From Sipunculus nudus (Eukaryota > Annelida > Sipuncula > Golfingiida > Sipunculidae), in contig CM049322.1 of assembly GCA_026874595.1 (NCBI GenBank), forward strand, positions 50,257,340-50,321,339: 64,000 nucleotides of DNA. Direction: 5' to 3'. The stretch's first letter is position 1; each line of letters begins with the position of its first letter. Position numbers and translations under genes: made by a program. Under the pieces are notes generated by a model. That model saw nothing but the letters and a program-made list of their open reading frames with translations. It had not been told where the DNA came from and did no database searches. Below, in pieces: positions 12,289 through 24,606 of the stretch.

Positions 12289-12429
12289 ATGGCACAGTCT
12301 AACCACCGGCAAATTATACAGGACAACAGGGTGTTCCTCGTTGAAAGTGTTGACCTGATGGGGACATCAATACTTGATCGACTGGTCCAAAATGGAGTTC
12401 TTTCCACAGAACAGCTGATGGCCATTAAG
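12289..12429 (+). CDS. NLR-type gene, exon 1: CARD N-terminal half
   Basis: The exon encodes 47 residues from an ATG in a strong context (GACCATGG) and ends in ATTAAG before a GTATTTAATG donor, phase 0. The translation has a run of CARD-like helices: RQIIQDNRVFLVESV, then SILDRLVQNGVLSTEQLMAIK. The 'ILDRL..NGVLS.EQ' stretch is the classic CARD helix 2-3 region, and the domain is cut mid-way. The missing half is encoded at 32,224, also in phase 0. An acceptor-like TTTATTCTAG 20 bases upstream of the ATG suggests an upstream 5' UTR exon. In this family CARD recruits signalling partners by CARD-CARD contact. The 19.8 kb join to exon 2 is inferred, not seen directly. Confidence 0.65.
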
Positions 12430-12699
12430 GTATTTAATGTAACCAGGCAGGTTTCATGTTTTGTTCCAGGAAGGTGGTTTAAGGCTTCAGCAGTGTTGTT
12501 GCTGTTTAGCCTTGACATTACAATACATAATATTAAATGGTAACTATAAGATATTGTCCATTCTTTGTGATAATATGTCTACAGGAGCTATTATTCCAAA
12601 TTTTAAATGTAAATAAATGTTTGTTAGAGGAACACCGTGAATGGCCAGTAAGAAACTACAAGTAAAATTGTATAACCAAACTGTAGATCTTTCACTTTT

Positions 12700-13420
12700 A
12701 GCTCAGCTGACTATAAGTCATCTGAGCTATAGTCATGGTTGTTTGTCCAATACTGGCCGGATGTCGGTCCGGCCAGACGTCCATTAACAAGACATGTTTT
12801 GAAACCATAAGACCTATGAATCCAAATGCAAGATAGTGTTAGATGCCCCCAAAGTTCGTCTAGCAAACCTGAAACTGGATCACTGCAACTTCTTTCCTTT
12901 GAGAAATTAAAGAAAACCTCAAATTTCCATTAAAAACCTATTATCACACTTCAGGACTGCCTAATATCAAAACCACATATGTTTTTCTTAATATTTACAA
13001 GAAATATTCCCCTATATATTTCCTATATACATTCCAGAAATTAAGGCTTTTAAGTGTAATTTCTTTATGTTATGGGCCTGAATATATTGGACTTTGCTCA
13101 CTTAACATGAACATTTTTGAAGGTAGAGACCTTTTTCCAAATATATAACTTTGTTAATTAAGATTCAATTGTTTACCAAAAATTAGATCTGAATTTTGTA
13201 ATTTTTTTAAAGTTTTTAGCATAAAAATAAAATCAGTACCTTAAATTTTGCCCAACTTTGAACATTGCATGTTTTTTTCTCCTCTAAGTAGTATTGATTT
13301 AATTTTCACAGCATGTAAACATTCATATTTAATTTGTTTAAATCTGAAATTTAAAAATAAAAGCTTGAGAAGTAGGCTAGTTATTGAATTTTTTTCTTGA
13401 GGCTCTATTGTAGTCACTTG
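12700..13420 (+). mobile_element. Helentron-like family C remnant (AGCTCAG 5' end)
   Basis: It starts AGCTCAG-c-TGACT-ata-AGTCA-t-CTGAGCT, a near-perfect hairpin also present at 14,281, 25,962 and 28,257. The body (a 'gatgcccccaaagttcgtct' block, then 'cacttcaggactgcctaata') matches the copies at 25,962 and 28,257. A clean 3' end of the family (GACCC..GGGTC hairpin plus CTTG) is not visible; the sequence fades out near 13,420. It is treated as truncated or decayed. Confidence 0.65.
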
Positions 13421-13658
13421 CTTTGTTCAAATGCAGGCAACTCACTCCTGGTCACTGGAATTCAGCTATTCCAAGCTTCCTGATTTGTTACAGTCACTGG
13501 GGGAGATCCCCTGCTGTGACAGGTGAACAGTTATTCTCATATCAAGACCCCGCCCCCTCCGCCAACCCTCCCCACCAAGTGTTATGCAGTAATTGTAATT
13601 GTTTGCCCTGTATTTTCTTAATTGTAATGCTGTTTCCACTCAAATATACAAAATTTTT
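13421..13658. other. Host spacer between repeats
   Basis: It holds an exon-like stretch, 13,435-13,520, bounded by an AATGCAG acceptor and a GACAG/GTGAAC donor, open in one frame. Its length (86 bases) breaks the reading frame if inserted between exon 1 and exon 2, so it is not included in the gene model. Confidence 0.35.
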
Positions 13659-15474
13659 ATGCCCCCGCCACAAAGTGGCCTGGGCATATAGTTTTACCCA
13701 TGTCCGTCCTTTTAAAATCAAACAGTTATACAGACTTTTTTTTCGCAATGCCTGCAGATATTAGCCTGATTTTTGGTGTGTGGGCAGATAATGACCAGTT
13801 ACAGATTGAGTTCGCGTTTCGTCCCGGTTGACCTACTTTTGACCGATCTACGGCCCCTAAACTTAGAAAATTTCATGAAAAATATAAATTTTCATGACAA
13901 ATACACATGTACAGCCTTTTTTTGCAATGCCTGCATATACGTGCCTGATTTTTGGTGTGTAGGCAGATAATGTCCAGTTACAGATCGAGTTCGCATTTTG
14001 TCCCAGTTGACCTACTTTTGACCGTTTGACGGTGCCCTAACATAGAAAATTTCATGAAAAATATAAATTTTCATGACAAGTGCACATGTACTGACTTTTT
14101 TTCGCAATGCCTGCAGATACAATCCTGATTTTTGGTGTGTGGGCAGATAATGACCAGTTGCAGATAGAGTTAACGTTTTGTCCCAGTTGACCTTTTTTGA
14201 CCGTTTGACAGTGCCCTAACATAGAAAATTTCTCGAAAAATATAAACTTTCATGACAAGTGCACATGTACAGACTTTTTTAGCTCAGCTGACTGTAAGTC
14301 ATCTGAGCTATAGGGATCACATTTTGTCCGTCGTCCGTCCGGCCGTCCGGGCGTCTGTCCGTTAACAGGGTACAAATCGTAACCGCTAGTACTGGAATCT
14401 TTTTACTAGACATCCTGGGAGGTCTATGGAAATTCTGCTTGTAAACCTGAAATTAGGTCACTGTGACCTATATTCTTTGAGCTATGGGGTTCTGAAGTAC
14501 CCCCCAGAATAATGCAAAATTTAATACAAAAGCTCAAGTATCTGAACAATTGATCATCATGATTTTTTGCATGGATATTGATCATGGAGTGTTTCATCAA
14601 TTTCTGGTGGTGCCAGCTATATTTTTTTTATTTTTTACGATTTTTTTTCTCTCCTTTTGTGATCTTTAAACATTTGGTCATCTGTAAACAGGGCACAAAT
14701 CATAATGACTGGACCTAGAATCTTCTGTCCTCACCTCCAGGGAAGCCCATAAAAGGTCTACATGGAAACCCGAAATAAGGTCCCTGTTACCCATATTCTG
14801 TGAGCTATGGGGCTCTGAAGTACCCCCCAGAATAAAGATTTGGTCATCTGTTAACAGAGCACAAATTATAATGACTTGACCTAGAATCTCCTTTCTTGAT
14901 ATGCTGTGAGGCCCCTGAAAAGTCTCCTTGTGCACCTGAAATTACATCTCTGTTACCCATATCCTTCATCCTATGCGGCTTTGAAATACCCCCCAGAATA
15001 AACATTTGGTCATCTGTTAACAGGGCACAAATCATAATAACTGGACCTAGAATTTTTTGACATGCTGGGAGACCCCTGAAAAGTCATCTTGTAAACCTTG
15101 AAAATAGGTGTCTGTTACCCATATCCTTCATGCTACAGAGCTCCATAGTACCCCAATGAATATTGGATGATTTTATACAAAAGGTCAAGTTTGGAAAAAG
15201 TATTTCATTCAAATTTGACATTCAGATGATAAAATTACTTTTGTCAATGTCTTCCTGGTCAGCTGAGCGTCATGACCCCTGGGTCACTTGTTTTGCAATG
15301 CCTGCACATACGGGCCTGATTTTTGGTGTGTTGGCAGATTGAGTTCCTGTTTTGTCCCAGTTGACCTACTTTTGACCATACAACACCTCCTGAACTTAAA
15401 AAATATTACAAAATTTAACAAATATTTCTAATTTATTCCAAGCGGGGGCATTCGTGTCGTTCCGACACATCTAG
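13659..15474 (+). mobile_element. Helentron-like element, family B (GCCCCCGC), with nested insert
   Basis: The 5' end folds as TATGCCC-cc-GCCAC-aaa-GTGGC-ct-GGGCATA. TGCCCCCGC returns inverted as GCGGGGGCA at 15,442-15,450. The 3' end is the hairpin GTGTCG-ttc-CGACAC, then AT, then CTAG at 15,471-15,474 before a host T. The core is tandem units of about 205 bases beginning 'cgcaatgcctgcagata' and holding 'gatttttggtgtgt' and 'gttgacctacttttgacc'. A family C element (14,281-15,290) interrupts one unit. The asymmetric inverted repeat with 3' hairpin and CTAG is the Helentron/Helitron2 signature. It is non-coding and non-autonomous. Confidence 0.8.
14281..15290 (+). mobile_element. Helentron-like element, family C, complete, nested in family B
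   Basis: It starts with the AGCTCAG..CTGAGCT hairpin and ends CAGCTGAGC, ATGACCCCTGGGTCAC, TTG. GCTCAGCTG at the 5' end is inverted as CAGCTGAGC about 25 bases inside the 3' end, followed by the GACCC/GGGTC hairpin and CTTG. It sits in the T-run of a family B unit: the host reads 'acagactttttt' before it and 'ttttgcaatgcctg' after it, as in uninterrupted units. No target duplication is required. Internal units of about 170 bases repeat 'catctgttaacagggcacaaatcataa'. Confidence 0.8.
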
Positions 15475-15680
15475 TCCTTGAAAAGTAATTCAAAGAGTAA
15501 TCCAGAAGATTCCAATGCATTATTTTCCTGCCTCAGCAGAATTGGAGATCAGGCTTTGTTTGCCCTGTGTTTATTTGCAGAAGTGTTGTTAATCCCACCA
15601 TCTCCCCCCCCCCCCCCCCCCCTCCCTCTTTGCTGCCATTGATTCCCTTGCACCTATGCACTGAAGCATTAGTTTTTATT
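15475..15680. other. Spacer with poly-C tract
   Basis: Ordinary sequence with a poly-C run at about 15,605-15,622. No gene seen. Confidence 0.5.
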
Positions 15681-18389
15681 AGCAAACCTGTGAGCTTATG
15701 TGATGGCGCAGCATCGTCCGTCTGCCGTCCAGGGCTGGCTTTCTGCCGTCCATGGCTGTAAGTCGGAAACCCTCTGAGCTAGCAGCTCCAAATTACATGT
15801 AAGAATTGGTCACATGTGAAACTTTGTGCCCTGGAGCTTATTATTGGGTATCTGTATTAATTTAGATTTTATAGAGAAAAAAGCTTAAAAACCTTTAAAA
15901 ATCTTCTTCTCCACCCAACTGCCAAATTGCCTAATATTTCACAAAAATGATCCCTGGAACAATCTCTCTCAAGTTTGTTCGAATGGTTCCAGTTCGGAGA
16001 TTTTTGACCGAGTTACAGGAGGTTGAACTTAGTCATCTGTCCAAAAAAGCACACTAAAATTAAAATCTCAGAAACTGCCAGAGCTATAATCACCAAATTT
16101 TATACCAATGTTTGTCACATATGTCATATCTGATTTTGAGGTATTGGTGGCGCCACCTACATTGATGTGTTTTTTACAAGCGAAAATGTAATTTTAAACT
16201 CTTCTAGCTGATACACTGATTTATGATGAAACTGTTAAGCTGATTGGTTTAAACTTTACAAAAATTATTCTATGGTAGGGTTCTGCGAGTTTTATAAGAA
16301 TAGATTGGGTAAATACAGTTTTAAAAAAGCATTGTAGCCAATTGAAAAAAGGCTATCTGTATTTGAAAACAGATTTGACAATATGCTGAGTTTCAGCAAC
16401 CAATTCAAGACGTTACTCAGTACAAAACAGGTGGGGTCCAGACATCAGCATGGCAACTGACCTGGCTTGGGGGGGGATGTCTAAACAATGTGTCTAGACG
16501 TCTAGACACAGTGTCTAGATGTCTGGACACAATGTTTAGATGCAGAATTCCCAGATTATTCGAACTATATCTTTCAACTGTTTGAAAAAACTTGGTTTGC
16601 ATTTTAAGCAAATTGGGTATATCATCAGGTCACATGTGAACTGCTGCACCCTCATTTTTTGTTGACCTCTGACCTTTCCTTTGCTGCTCAGCGTCCATTT
16701 GTGTGTCTGTTTCAACAAATAAACCGGCATATCTCGGAAACCGTTTGACCGATCAGGCTAAAAATTTTGCACAAATGTAGCCCTTTGATAGCTTTATAAC
16801 ATACACTAAAAATAGTGGTGCCACCTGCAACCATTTTTTCACAGCGTTCATCTGTTCATCTCCCTTTGGATAATATCACTCACATCTCAGCAGTGGTTTG
16901 ACTTATCCACCTGAAATTTTGCAGGTTTATACATCCTGGACAGGTTTCTCGATTTAATGACAGGTGGAGCCACCTACATTCACGTTTACTCTGCAGACAT
17001 CCAAGCTCATATCTCGGGAACTGTTTGACTGATTGGGCCAAAATTTTGCATGTGTATAGATCTCACATAGCTCTTCATCATAGGAAAAACGGATGGCGCC
17101 ACCAGCAACCATTTTTGTACATCGTCCATCTGTTCATCTGCCTCGGGATAATATCACTCATATCTCAGCAGTGGTTTGACTTATCCACCCGAAATTTTGC
17201 AGGTTTATATATGCTGATCAGCTTTCTTGATTTTACGACAGGTGGCACCACCTAAATTCACATTTACTCTGCAGACATCCAAGCTCATATCTTGGGAACC
17301 GTTTGACCTATTCGGCCAAAATTTTGCATGTGTATAGATCTCACAAAGCTCTTCATTATAAGCAAAACTGGTGGCGCCACCTGCAACCATTTATGCACAG
17401 CATCCATCAGTTCATCTGCCCTAGGGTAAAATAACTCATATCTCAGCAGTGGTTTGACATATCTACCTGAAATTTTGCAGGTTTATACAACCTGGACAGG
17501 TTATTTGATTTTATGACAGGTGGTGCCACCTACATTCAGGTTTACTCTGCAGACATCCAAGCTCATATCTCGGGTACCGTTTGACCGACTGGGCCAAAAT
17601 TTTGCATGTGTATAGATCTCACATATCTCTTTATTAAATACACTACTGGTGGCGACACCAGCAACCATTTATGCACAGCATCCATCGGTTCACTGCCTTG
17701 GTGTAAAACCACTCATATCTCAGCAGTGGTTTGACTTATCCGCCTGAAATTTTGCAGGTTTATACATTCTGGACAGCTCTCTTGATTTTATGACAGGTGA
17801 CGCCACCTACATTCAGGTTTACTCTGCAGACACCACGCTCATATCTCGGGAACCATTTGACCGATTGGGCCAAAATTCTGCATGTGTATGGATCTCACAT
17901 ATCTCTTTATTATATACAAAACTGGTGGCGCCACCAGCAACCATTTATGCACAGCATCCACTGGTTTATCTGCCTTGGCGTAAAACCACTCATATCTCAG
18001 CAGTGGTTTGACTTATCCGCCTGAAATTTTGCAGGTTTATACATCCTGGACAGCTCTCTTGAATTTATGACAGGTGACGCCACCTACGTTCAGGTTTACT
18101 CTGCAGACATCCACACTCATATCTTGGGAACTGTTTGACCGATTGGGCCAAAATTTTGCATGTGTATGGATCTCACATAGCTCTTCATCATAGGCAAGAT
18201 TGGTGGTGCCACCTGCCACCACTTATGCACAGCGTCCATCTGTTCATCTGCCTATGGATAAAATCACTCATATCTCAGCAGTGGTTTGACTTATCCACCT
18301 GAAATTTTGCAGGTTTATACATCCTGGACAATTTTCTTGATTTTATGACACATACTGACATAGTCGCTTGTCGACTACCCATATTCTAG
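15681..18389 (+). mobile_element. Helentron-like element, family D (3' end defined), tandem core
   Basis: The 3' end is a perfect hairpin TAGTCG-cttgt-CGACTA, then CCCATATT and CTAG at 18,386-18,389 followed by T. The 5' end is uncertain; I place it near 15,681, where a 'ggcgcagcatcgtccgtctg' leader like that of related elements begins. From about 16,800 to 18,340 units of about 278 bases repeat, each with 'tctcagcagtggtttgactt', 'gaaattttgcaggtttata' and a GGTGGCGCCACC-type palindrome (near 17,092, 17,371, 17,649, 17,926 and 18,204). Short open frames across units are by-products of the repeats. Confidence 0.6.
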
Positions 18390-18599
18390 TTGTAAAATCT
18401 CCTAGTTTGAAACTTGCAGGTCCGAAATGTCCATTTTGCTGAAATCATAATGACTAAGGTAGATATGCAGGACTTAAAAGGATCAATATTAAATTTTAAA
18501 AATAAACCTCCATTCACACTCCCAAACTTTGCACAGGTTTGCATTAGGCCTGTAGATTAGAAAAAATTAAGATCTGATTGAAACATCCCTTACCGAAAC

Positions 18600-20990
18600 T
18601 TATGCATGGATCACGCCTGGAACACGCCTGGAACTTGCCTGGGTCATTTTGCAAAATTTCTAAGTGGATGCATGGATATGATGCATGGAACATGCATGGA
18701 TTTCTTGGTTTTCCATGCATGGACTTAGAAAATTTTTAAAAGGGGACCTTTATGTATGTATATAGTCATGTAAGGATTCATGGATCATGCATGGTTTATG
18801 CCTGGACGCGCCTGGAACATGCATGGAACACGCCTGGACATGCATGGAACACGCCTGGACATGCATGGGTATTGCCCAACATGTATTTCTACAAGTTCTT
18901 GTATCACAGATATGATTATATGCATGCAAATACATGGGCAAATGGGTATGCAAATACATGGGTATACATGGAACTTGCCTGGATAATATCCAGGCGTGTT
19001 CCAGGCATCTTCACAATGCATGGGTATGCATGGATCATGCATGGAAAATACCCAGGCATGTTCCATGTATCTTTAGCATGGCTATGCATGGAAAATGCAT
19101 GGATAATATCAAGGCATGTTCCATGCATCTTTGAAATGCATGGGTATACATGGAACTTGCCTGGATAATATCCAGGCGTGTTCCAGGCATCTTCACAATG
19201 CATGGGTATGCATGGATCATGCATGGATAATACCCAGGCATGTTCCATGTATCTTTAGCATGGCTATGCATGGAAAATACCCAGGCAAGTTCCATGCATC
19301 TTTAGCATGGCTATGCATGGAAAATGCATGGATAATATCAAGGCATGTTCCATGCATCTTTGAAATGCATGGGTATGCATGGAACATGCATGGATAATAC
19401 CCAGGCATGTTCGATGCATCTTTAGCATGGCTATGCATGGAACATGCATGGATAATATCCAGGCATGTTCCATGCATCTTTGAAATACATGGGTGTGCAT
19501 GGATCATGCATGGATAATACCCAGGCATGTTCCATGCATCTTTAGCATGGCTATGCATGGAACATGCATGGATAATATCCAGGCATGTTCCATGCATCTT
19601 TGAAATACATGGGTGTGCATGGATCATGCATGGATAATACCCAGGCATGTTCCATGCATCTTTAGCATGGCTATGCATGGAACATGCATGGATAATATCC
19701 AGGCATGTTCCATGCATCTTTGAAATGCATGGGTATGCATGGAACATGCATGGATAATACCCAGGCATGTTCCATGTATCTTTAGCATGGCTATGCATGG
19801 AAAATGCATGGATAATATCAAGGCATGTTCCATGCATCTTTGAAATGCATGGCTATGCATGGATCATGCATGGAAAATACCCAGGCAAGTTCCATGCATC
19901 TTTAGCATGGCTATGCATGGAAAATGCATGGATAATATCAAGGCATGTTCCATGCATCTTTGAAATGCATGGGTATGCATGGAACATGCATGGATAATAC
20001 CCAGGCATGTTCCATGTATCTTTAGCATGGCTATGCATGGAAAATGCATGGATAATATCAAGGCATGTTCCATGCATCTTTGAAATGCATGGCTATGCAT
20101 GGATCATGCATGGAAAATACCCAGGCAAGTTCCATGCATCTTTAGCATGGCTATGCATGGAAAATGCATGGATAATATCAAGGCATGTTCCATGCATCTT
20201 TGAAATGCATGGGTATGCATGGAACATGCATGGATAATACCCAGGCATGTTCGATGCATCTTTAGCATGGCTATGCATGGAACATGCATGGATAATATCC
20301 AGGCATGTTCCATGCATCTTTGAAATACATGGGTGTGCATGGATCATGCATGGATAATACCCAGGCATGTTCCATGCATCTTTAGCATGGCTATGCATGG
20401 AACATGCATGGATAATATCCAGGCATGTTCCATGCATCTTTGAAATACATGGGTGTGCATGGATCATGCATGGATAATACCCAGGCATGTTCCATGCATC
20501 TTTAGCATGGCTATGCATGGAACATGCATGGATAATATCCAGGCATGTTCCATGCATCTTTGAAATACATGGGTGTGCATGGATCATGCATGGATAATAC
20601 CCAGGCATGTTCCATGCATCTTTAGCATGGCTATGCATGGAACATGCATGGATAATATCCAGGCATGTTCCATGCATCTTTAAATTACATGGGTGTGCAT
20701 GGATCATGCATGGATAATACCCAGGCATGTTCCATGCATCTTTAGCATGGCTATGCATGGAACATGCATGGATAATATCCAGGCATGTTCCATGCATCTT
20801 AACAATGCATGGCTATGCATGGAACATGCATGGATAATATCCAGGCATGTTCCATGCATCTTTACAATGCATGGATATGCATGGAACATGCAGGGATAAT
20901 ATCCAGGCTTGTTCCATGCATCTTTACAACACATGGCTATGCATGGAACATGCATGGATCTTTCCCAGGCATGTTCCATGCATCTAACAT
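18600..20990. repeat. 120-base tandem array rich in CATGCATGG
   Basis: The period is exactly 120 bases over most of 19,300-20,800, made of two related 60-base halves. Each half holds CATGCATGGATAATA and CCAGGCATGTTCCATGCAT, which are partial inverse copies of each other and can fold. Higher-order blocks are visible: 19,741-19,980 and 19,981-20,220 are nearly identical, and 19,381 onward matches 20,221 onward (840 bases apart). Frames of 206 and 234 codons on the minus strand are 40-residue repeats produced by the array. Confidence 0.95.
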
Positions 20991-20994
20991 GAAC

Positions 20995-23050
20995 ACAATA
21001 AACATTGAACATAAAACATTAATTAGCAAAATGTAGTTACCTATATTGGTATGTACCATTTCCACACTTCTTTCATGTGTTTTCTCACTTAAACAATTCA
21101 GTTTGAATGCAGAACAAGGCGACTTTTATGTTAAAAGGATATTTTATTGTGATATATTAAATGGGTGATCAGTCTAAAGAATTTACTAGAACACCTGAAA
21201 AGGTGCAAAGACATGGTACTGCACTAGTTCACCAGTCTTTATTCTATTTTCTATGCTTTCTTTTCCATTTTGATCTCACAGTGATGATGTGATGACTGCT
21301 TCTTTCTGTGTAATGGGCTGCAATTTTATGCTTCTGCCCCAGAGCCCTCTTGACCATATTCTCTTGGACCTCTGGACACCTGGTTGTTCTGAAGTCTGGA
21401 ATGAAAGTTTATAATTTAAAATCTGATAAAATATATCAGAATTAGAACATTCACTGATTCAGAGTCTTCATTGATTTCCAATTATGTTGCTTCTTTGTAC
21501 CTCTCTAAGTCAACCACTGAATTTAGGAAAAGCAAACCAGCTGTGTCTCTGTCTGTGATCAAAGCTGAGTACATACAATTTATTCTACTAATTAAGTGTG
21601 AATCCTTTTTTCCATTGGTTTCTTATCAATGCCAGTTCATAAATGTTCAGTTATGATTAAATATGGACTCTTGTAAAACCTGCCTTAATTAACCATTCAG
21701 CTATTATAAATTTGAAAATTATATTTTATATTATGTTAAATCATTCTGCATTATATATATTTTAATTTGTTTTCAGCTGTTTAAATTTATAGCCCCCTGT
21801 CTCAAATTATAGGTGTATGATGTAAATATTATTTTAAATGCCAACACAGTGATATGACATGTTGCTTTAGAGGCAAAACCTATCTCCACATAAGTATATT
21901 AATAAAAACATGTTGACAAAAATAAACTCACTGTGTGCCAGCCCTATCAGTTTAAGAATGTTCTGATATTACCTTCACTGAGATTCCTGTATAATCTTGG
22001 CACCATTTTTCAAATTTCTTTCTCCTGTCCTGATGGAATCTGAGAGGTAGCAGACAGTATAATGATTTTTCTTAATTATATGATGAACGAGTCCTTTAAG
22101 CTTGAATTTAACTCTGAATTTAAGTCATATTGTAGTAATGCAGAAAAAATGAGAGAAAATTCCATTAGTATAATTCCAAAATCCTTCACAGATATGTAAT
22201 GTATTACTCACAGAGAAGTAATATTTAACCTCTAGCCATACACATGTGACTTCTGCATTATCTTCATAATATAATGCATGAAGCCAGAACTGAGAGGCCT
22301 CTTTTGACCGTAGTCAGGTTTTCTCTTTGTTTAAAACTCAGAGTTTAACATTCAGTTGTGATGTCAGTGACTTCAGTAGATATACTAACTGCATTAAGGC
22401 ATACAAACTCTGAGTGATATTTGGTGTATACCAACTGACCTAGCCGCACTGGGTGTCCTTGACCTAGTAATACCACTAGCTGACACTATAGTGGTCAACT
22501 TCAATATGCCAGTGTCAACCAGTATGTTCAAAAGTTTTGTGAGGCATCTAACTTTCCACTGATATGGCCTAGAACAGTATATATAAAGAGACAATTCATG
22601 CATGATAATTTAAAATACCAATCATGGCTTAAAATGCCTTTTTCTGAACTAAAAACTTTATCAGCAATTCTGAGTTAGCCGCATGCATTTATTCATGAGA
22701 AAATCCGCTAATGTTTACAGACAGATTTCTCATGTTCATTCTCCATATTGAGGATAAATATATCAATATGTACATTTAAATTTATGTTTTGAATACTCAC
22801 CAACAGAGATGCAAAGGCTGATGACTCCTCTTCTATAAGATTTTAGGTGATTAGAATGTAGGTCACTTCTCCTGTTTAAGATGACTGTAACAGCAAGATG
22901 GCTGCATGAAATCCCTCACAAGCAGTGTGTAGACACTGGTGTACCACGTAACAGTTATAGTTTTGAAACTGGCTGAGCAAGTCACCAACACATTTTACAA
23001 ATGACTTTTGTTCTAGGCAAATCCAGGCAGTGACTTTGTTCGAAAAGGTC
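20995..23050 (-). other. Internal region of foldback-like element; possible short spliced transcript
   Basis: No long frame. On the minus strand there are good splice-site pairs: TTGCTGTTACAG / TTG-GTGAGTATT around 22,889-22,798, and CTACCTCTCAG / AAG-GTAATATC around 22,047-21,973. A further acceptor CATTCCAG lies near 21,398, followed by an open stretch to about 21,235. The first two exons join in frame but reach a TGA inside the second, leaving only a short peptide. It may be a non-coding or decayed transcript. No transposase motif was recognised. Confidence 0.25.
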
Positions 23051-23059
23051 ATCTAAAGT

Positions 23060-23395
23060 GGTCCATGCATGATCCATGCAAGCTCAATTCTGGCTAAATC
23101 AGTAAAGTTAATTTTACCCATGCATATTCCATGCAAAATCCATGCAAATCCAGGCACATTTAGATACCTGAAAAGGTGTCTGAAAATGTGTTTCCTTGTT
23201 TCCCAGGCAAGTCCAGTCCATATCCATGCAAGTCCAGGCGATATCTATGCATGTTCCATGCATATCCATGCATGTCCATGCACACTGAAAAAAATAGAGT
23301 TTTTACCCAGGCGTGTTCCAGGCACGTTTCATGTATGATCCATGCATCCAGGTGCTTTCCAGGCATGTTCCAGGCGTGTTCCATGCATAAGTTTC
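23060..23395. repeat. Inverted right-end copy of CATGCATGG motifs
   Basis: Repeated 'tccatgca', 'ccatgcatgtccatgcac' and 'ttccaggcatgttccaggcg'. These are the inverse of the left-end arrangement at 18,601-18,660 and terminate in the TIR at 23,381-23,405. Confidence 0.85.
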
Positions 23396-23405
23396 GGTAC
23401 GGGAT

Positions 23406-24606
23406 ATTCTTTCCTCAGGAGAATGGAACAAAGTTATCAGCTCTGTCTGTCCATCATCTCTCTCTTTTATCATTGAATATATATTTATTATACAATTTTT
23501 CCTATAAGCACATCTTTTATATGCTGTATGTGTATGAATTTAAGCTATTAGCATCTGAAATTTGAAAGCAACTTATATATTTAGTTGTGTAATATTGCAG
23601 ATGTTAATATTTTATCCCATCATTCCAACCCCCCCCCCCCCCCCTTCACCACCATCACTACCAAGTCCTAGCATATGTGGACTGGGGACATTAGTTATAT
23701 TTCAACTATCTTAATTTTTATAAAATAAAAAAAATACATATATATTTAATATTATTTATATTATAAAAAAATAGGACCAATTGAACAAATGTGTGAACTA
23801 CTGAACTGTAAACAATTTATCAAAAAGCCAACCAATGATCGTGGTAATAATATACATCTTATGGTCAGAAACTGCTCACATGCTTCAATTTTAACATTAG
23901 GAAATGCATGCTTTGTTCATAAAATATTATTTGCTACAATTTCTTACTCATCAATACAAACCAATAATGTCAACAAACCATGGTCTATATAACTTTTCCT
24001 CTTAGACTTTATCTCCATTTCATATTATTTAAGTTTTTTACCATCAAAGTCATCTTCAGTTGAGCACAGTGACCCATGGCTCCCTTGTTTAAAGCTTTTA
24101 GCATATATGTAAAATCATAACCTTACATCCTCCCCAACTTTGACTATGGCACATTTTTCCTGTACATACATTTTTTTTCACATGATGGATATATAAGGTT
24201 TTTATGCTTATATAATCCGAAAATTGAAATCAGTTTGTAAAAAGAGTAGCTATTATTCAAGTCATCACACACCATGTCAAGTGTTCTTTACATCAAGCCA
24301 ACCCAGTGGAGTGGTCTGCCATATTTTATATGGATGTATTCATTCAGCCCCTGTGGTGTATTTAAACCGAAGTTGCCTTATAGTACTTATTTATTTAATA
24401 AAGTACCATGTACTACATGTACTATGTACTATATGTAATTGACTATGTTTCCTGAAGTCTCAATGTTAGTAAATAAAAAAAAACACAACAAACTGTCAAT
24501 TTGTCAGTGGAAACATGATTTCTGTTATCCATTAAAATTAAAATGTTACTTATATAGTACAAGATATTTTTTTATAAAAGTAATTACTATAAAGTGGGAA
24601 ATTGTT
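23406..24606. other. Intronic AT-rich sequence with an isolated family C 3' end
   Basis: No gene. A poly-C run lies at 23,631-23,644. At about 24,056-24,087 is an isolated Helentron family C 3' end (TTGAGC, GACCCATGG, CTCCCTTG), so a truncated element lies upstream of it. Confidence 0.5.

Larger units (their letters stand above)
18585..23405. mobile_element. Foldback-like element with tandem-array inverted ends
   Basis: Left end ATCCCTTACCGAAACTTATG and right end its inverse with one change (ATCCCGTACCGAAACTTATG on the other strand), continuing into CATGGAaCACGCCTGG on both sides. The left end runs into a 2.4 kb array of ATGCATGG/CCATGCAT units; the right end (23,060-23,390) has about 330 bases of the same motifs inverted. 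About 2 kb of ordinary sequence lies between. The flank match is only AT, so target length is unclear. Arrays as inverted termini recall FB/Galileo foldback transposons, but the sequence resembles no family I can name. Confidence 0.6.

Noticed and set aside
13435-13520. Extra exon of the NLR gene
   Set aside because: Splice-like ends are present, but its 86 bases would break the phase between the two CARD halves, and it resembles no CARD sequence.
19217-20797. Long minus-strand open frames (206 and 234 codons) with a 40-residue repeat
   Set aside because: They are generated by a 120-base array that lacks stops in several frames on both strands; composition and phase give no sign of a protein gene.
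22394-22603. Retropepsin-like frame (LVDTG in the minus-strand translation)
   Set aside because: Only a five-residue match; no flanking retroelement domains or LTRs were seen.
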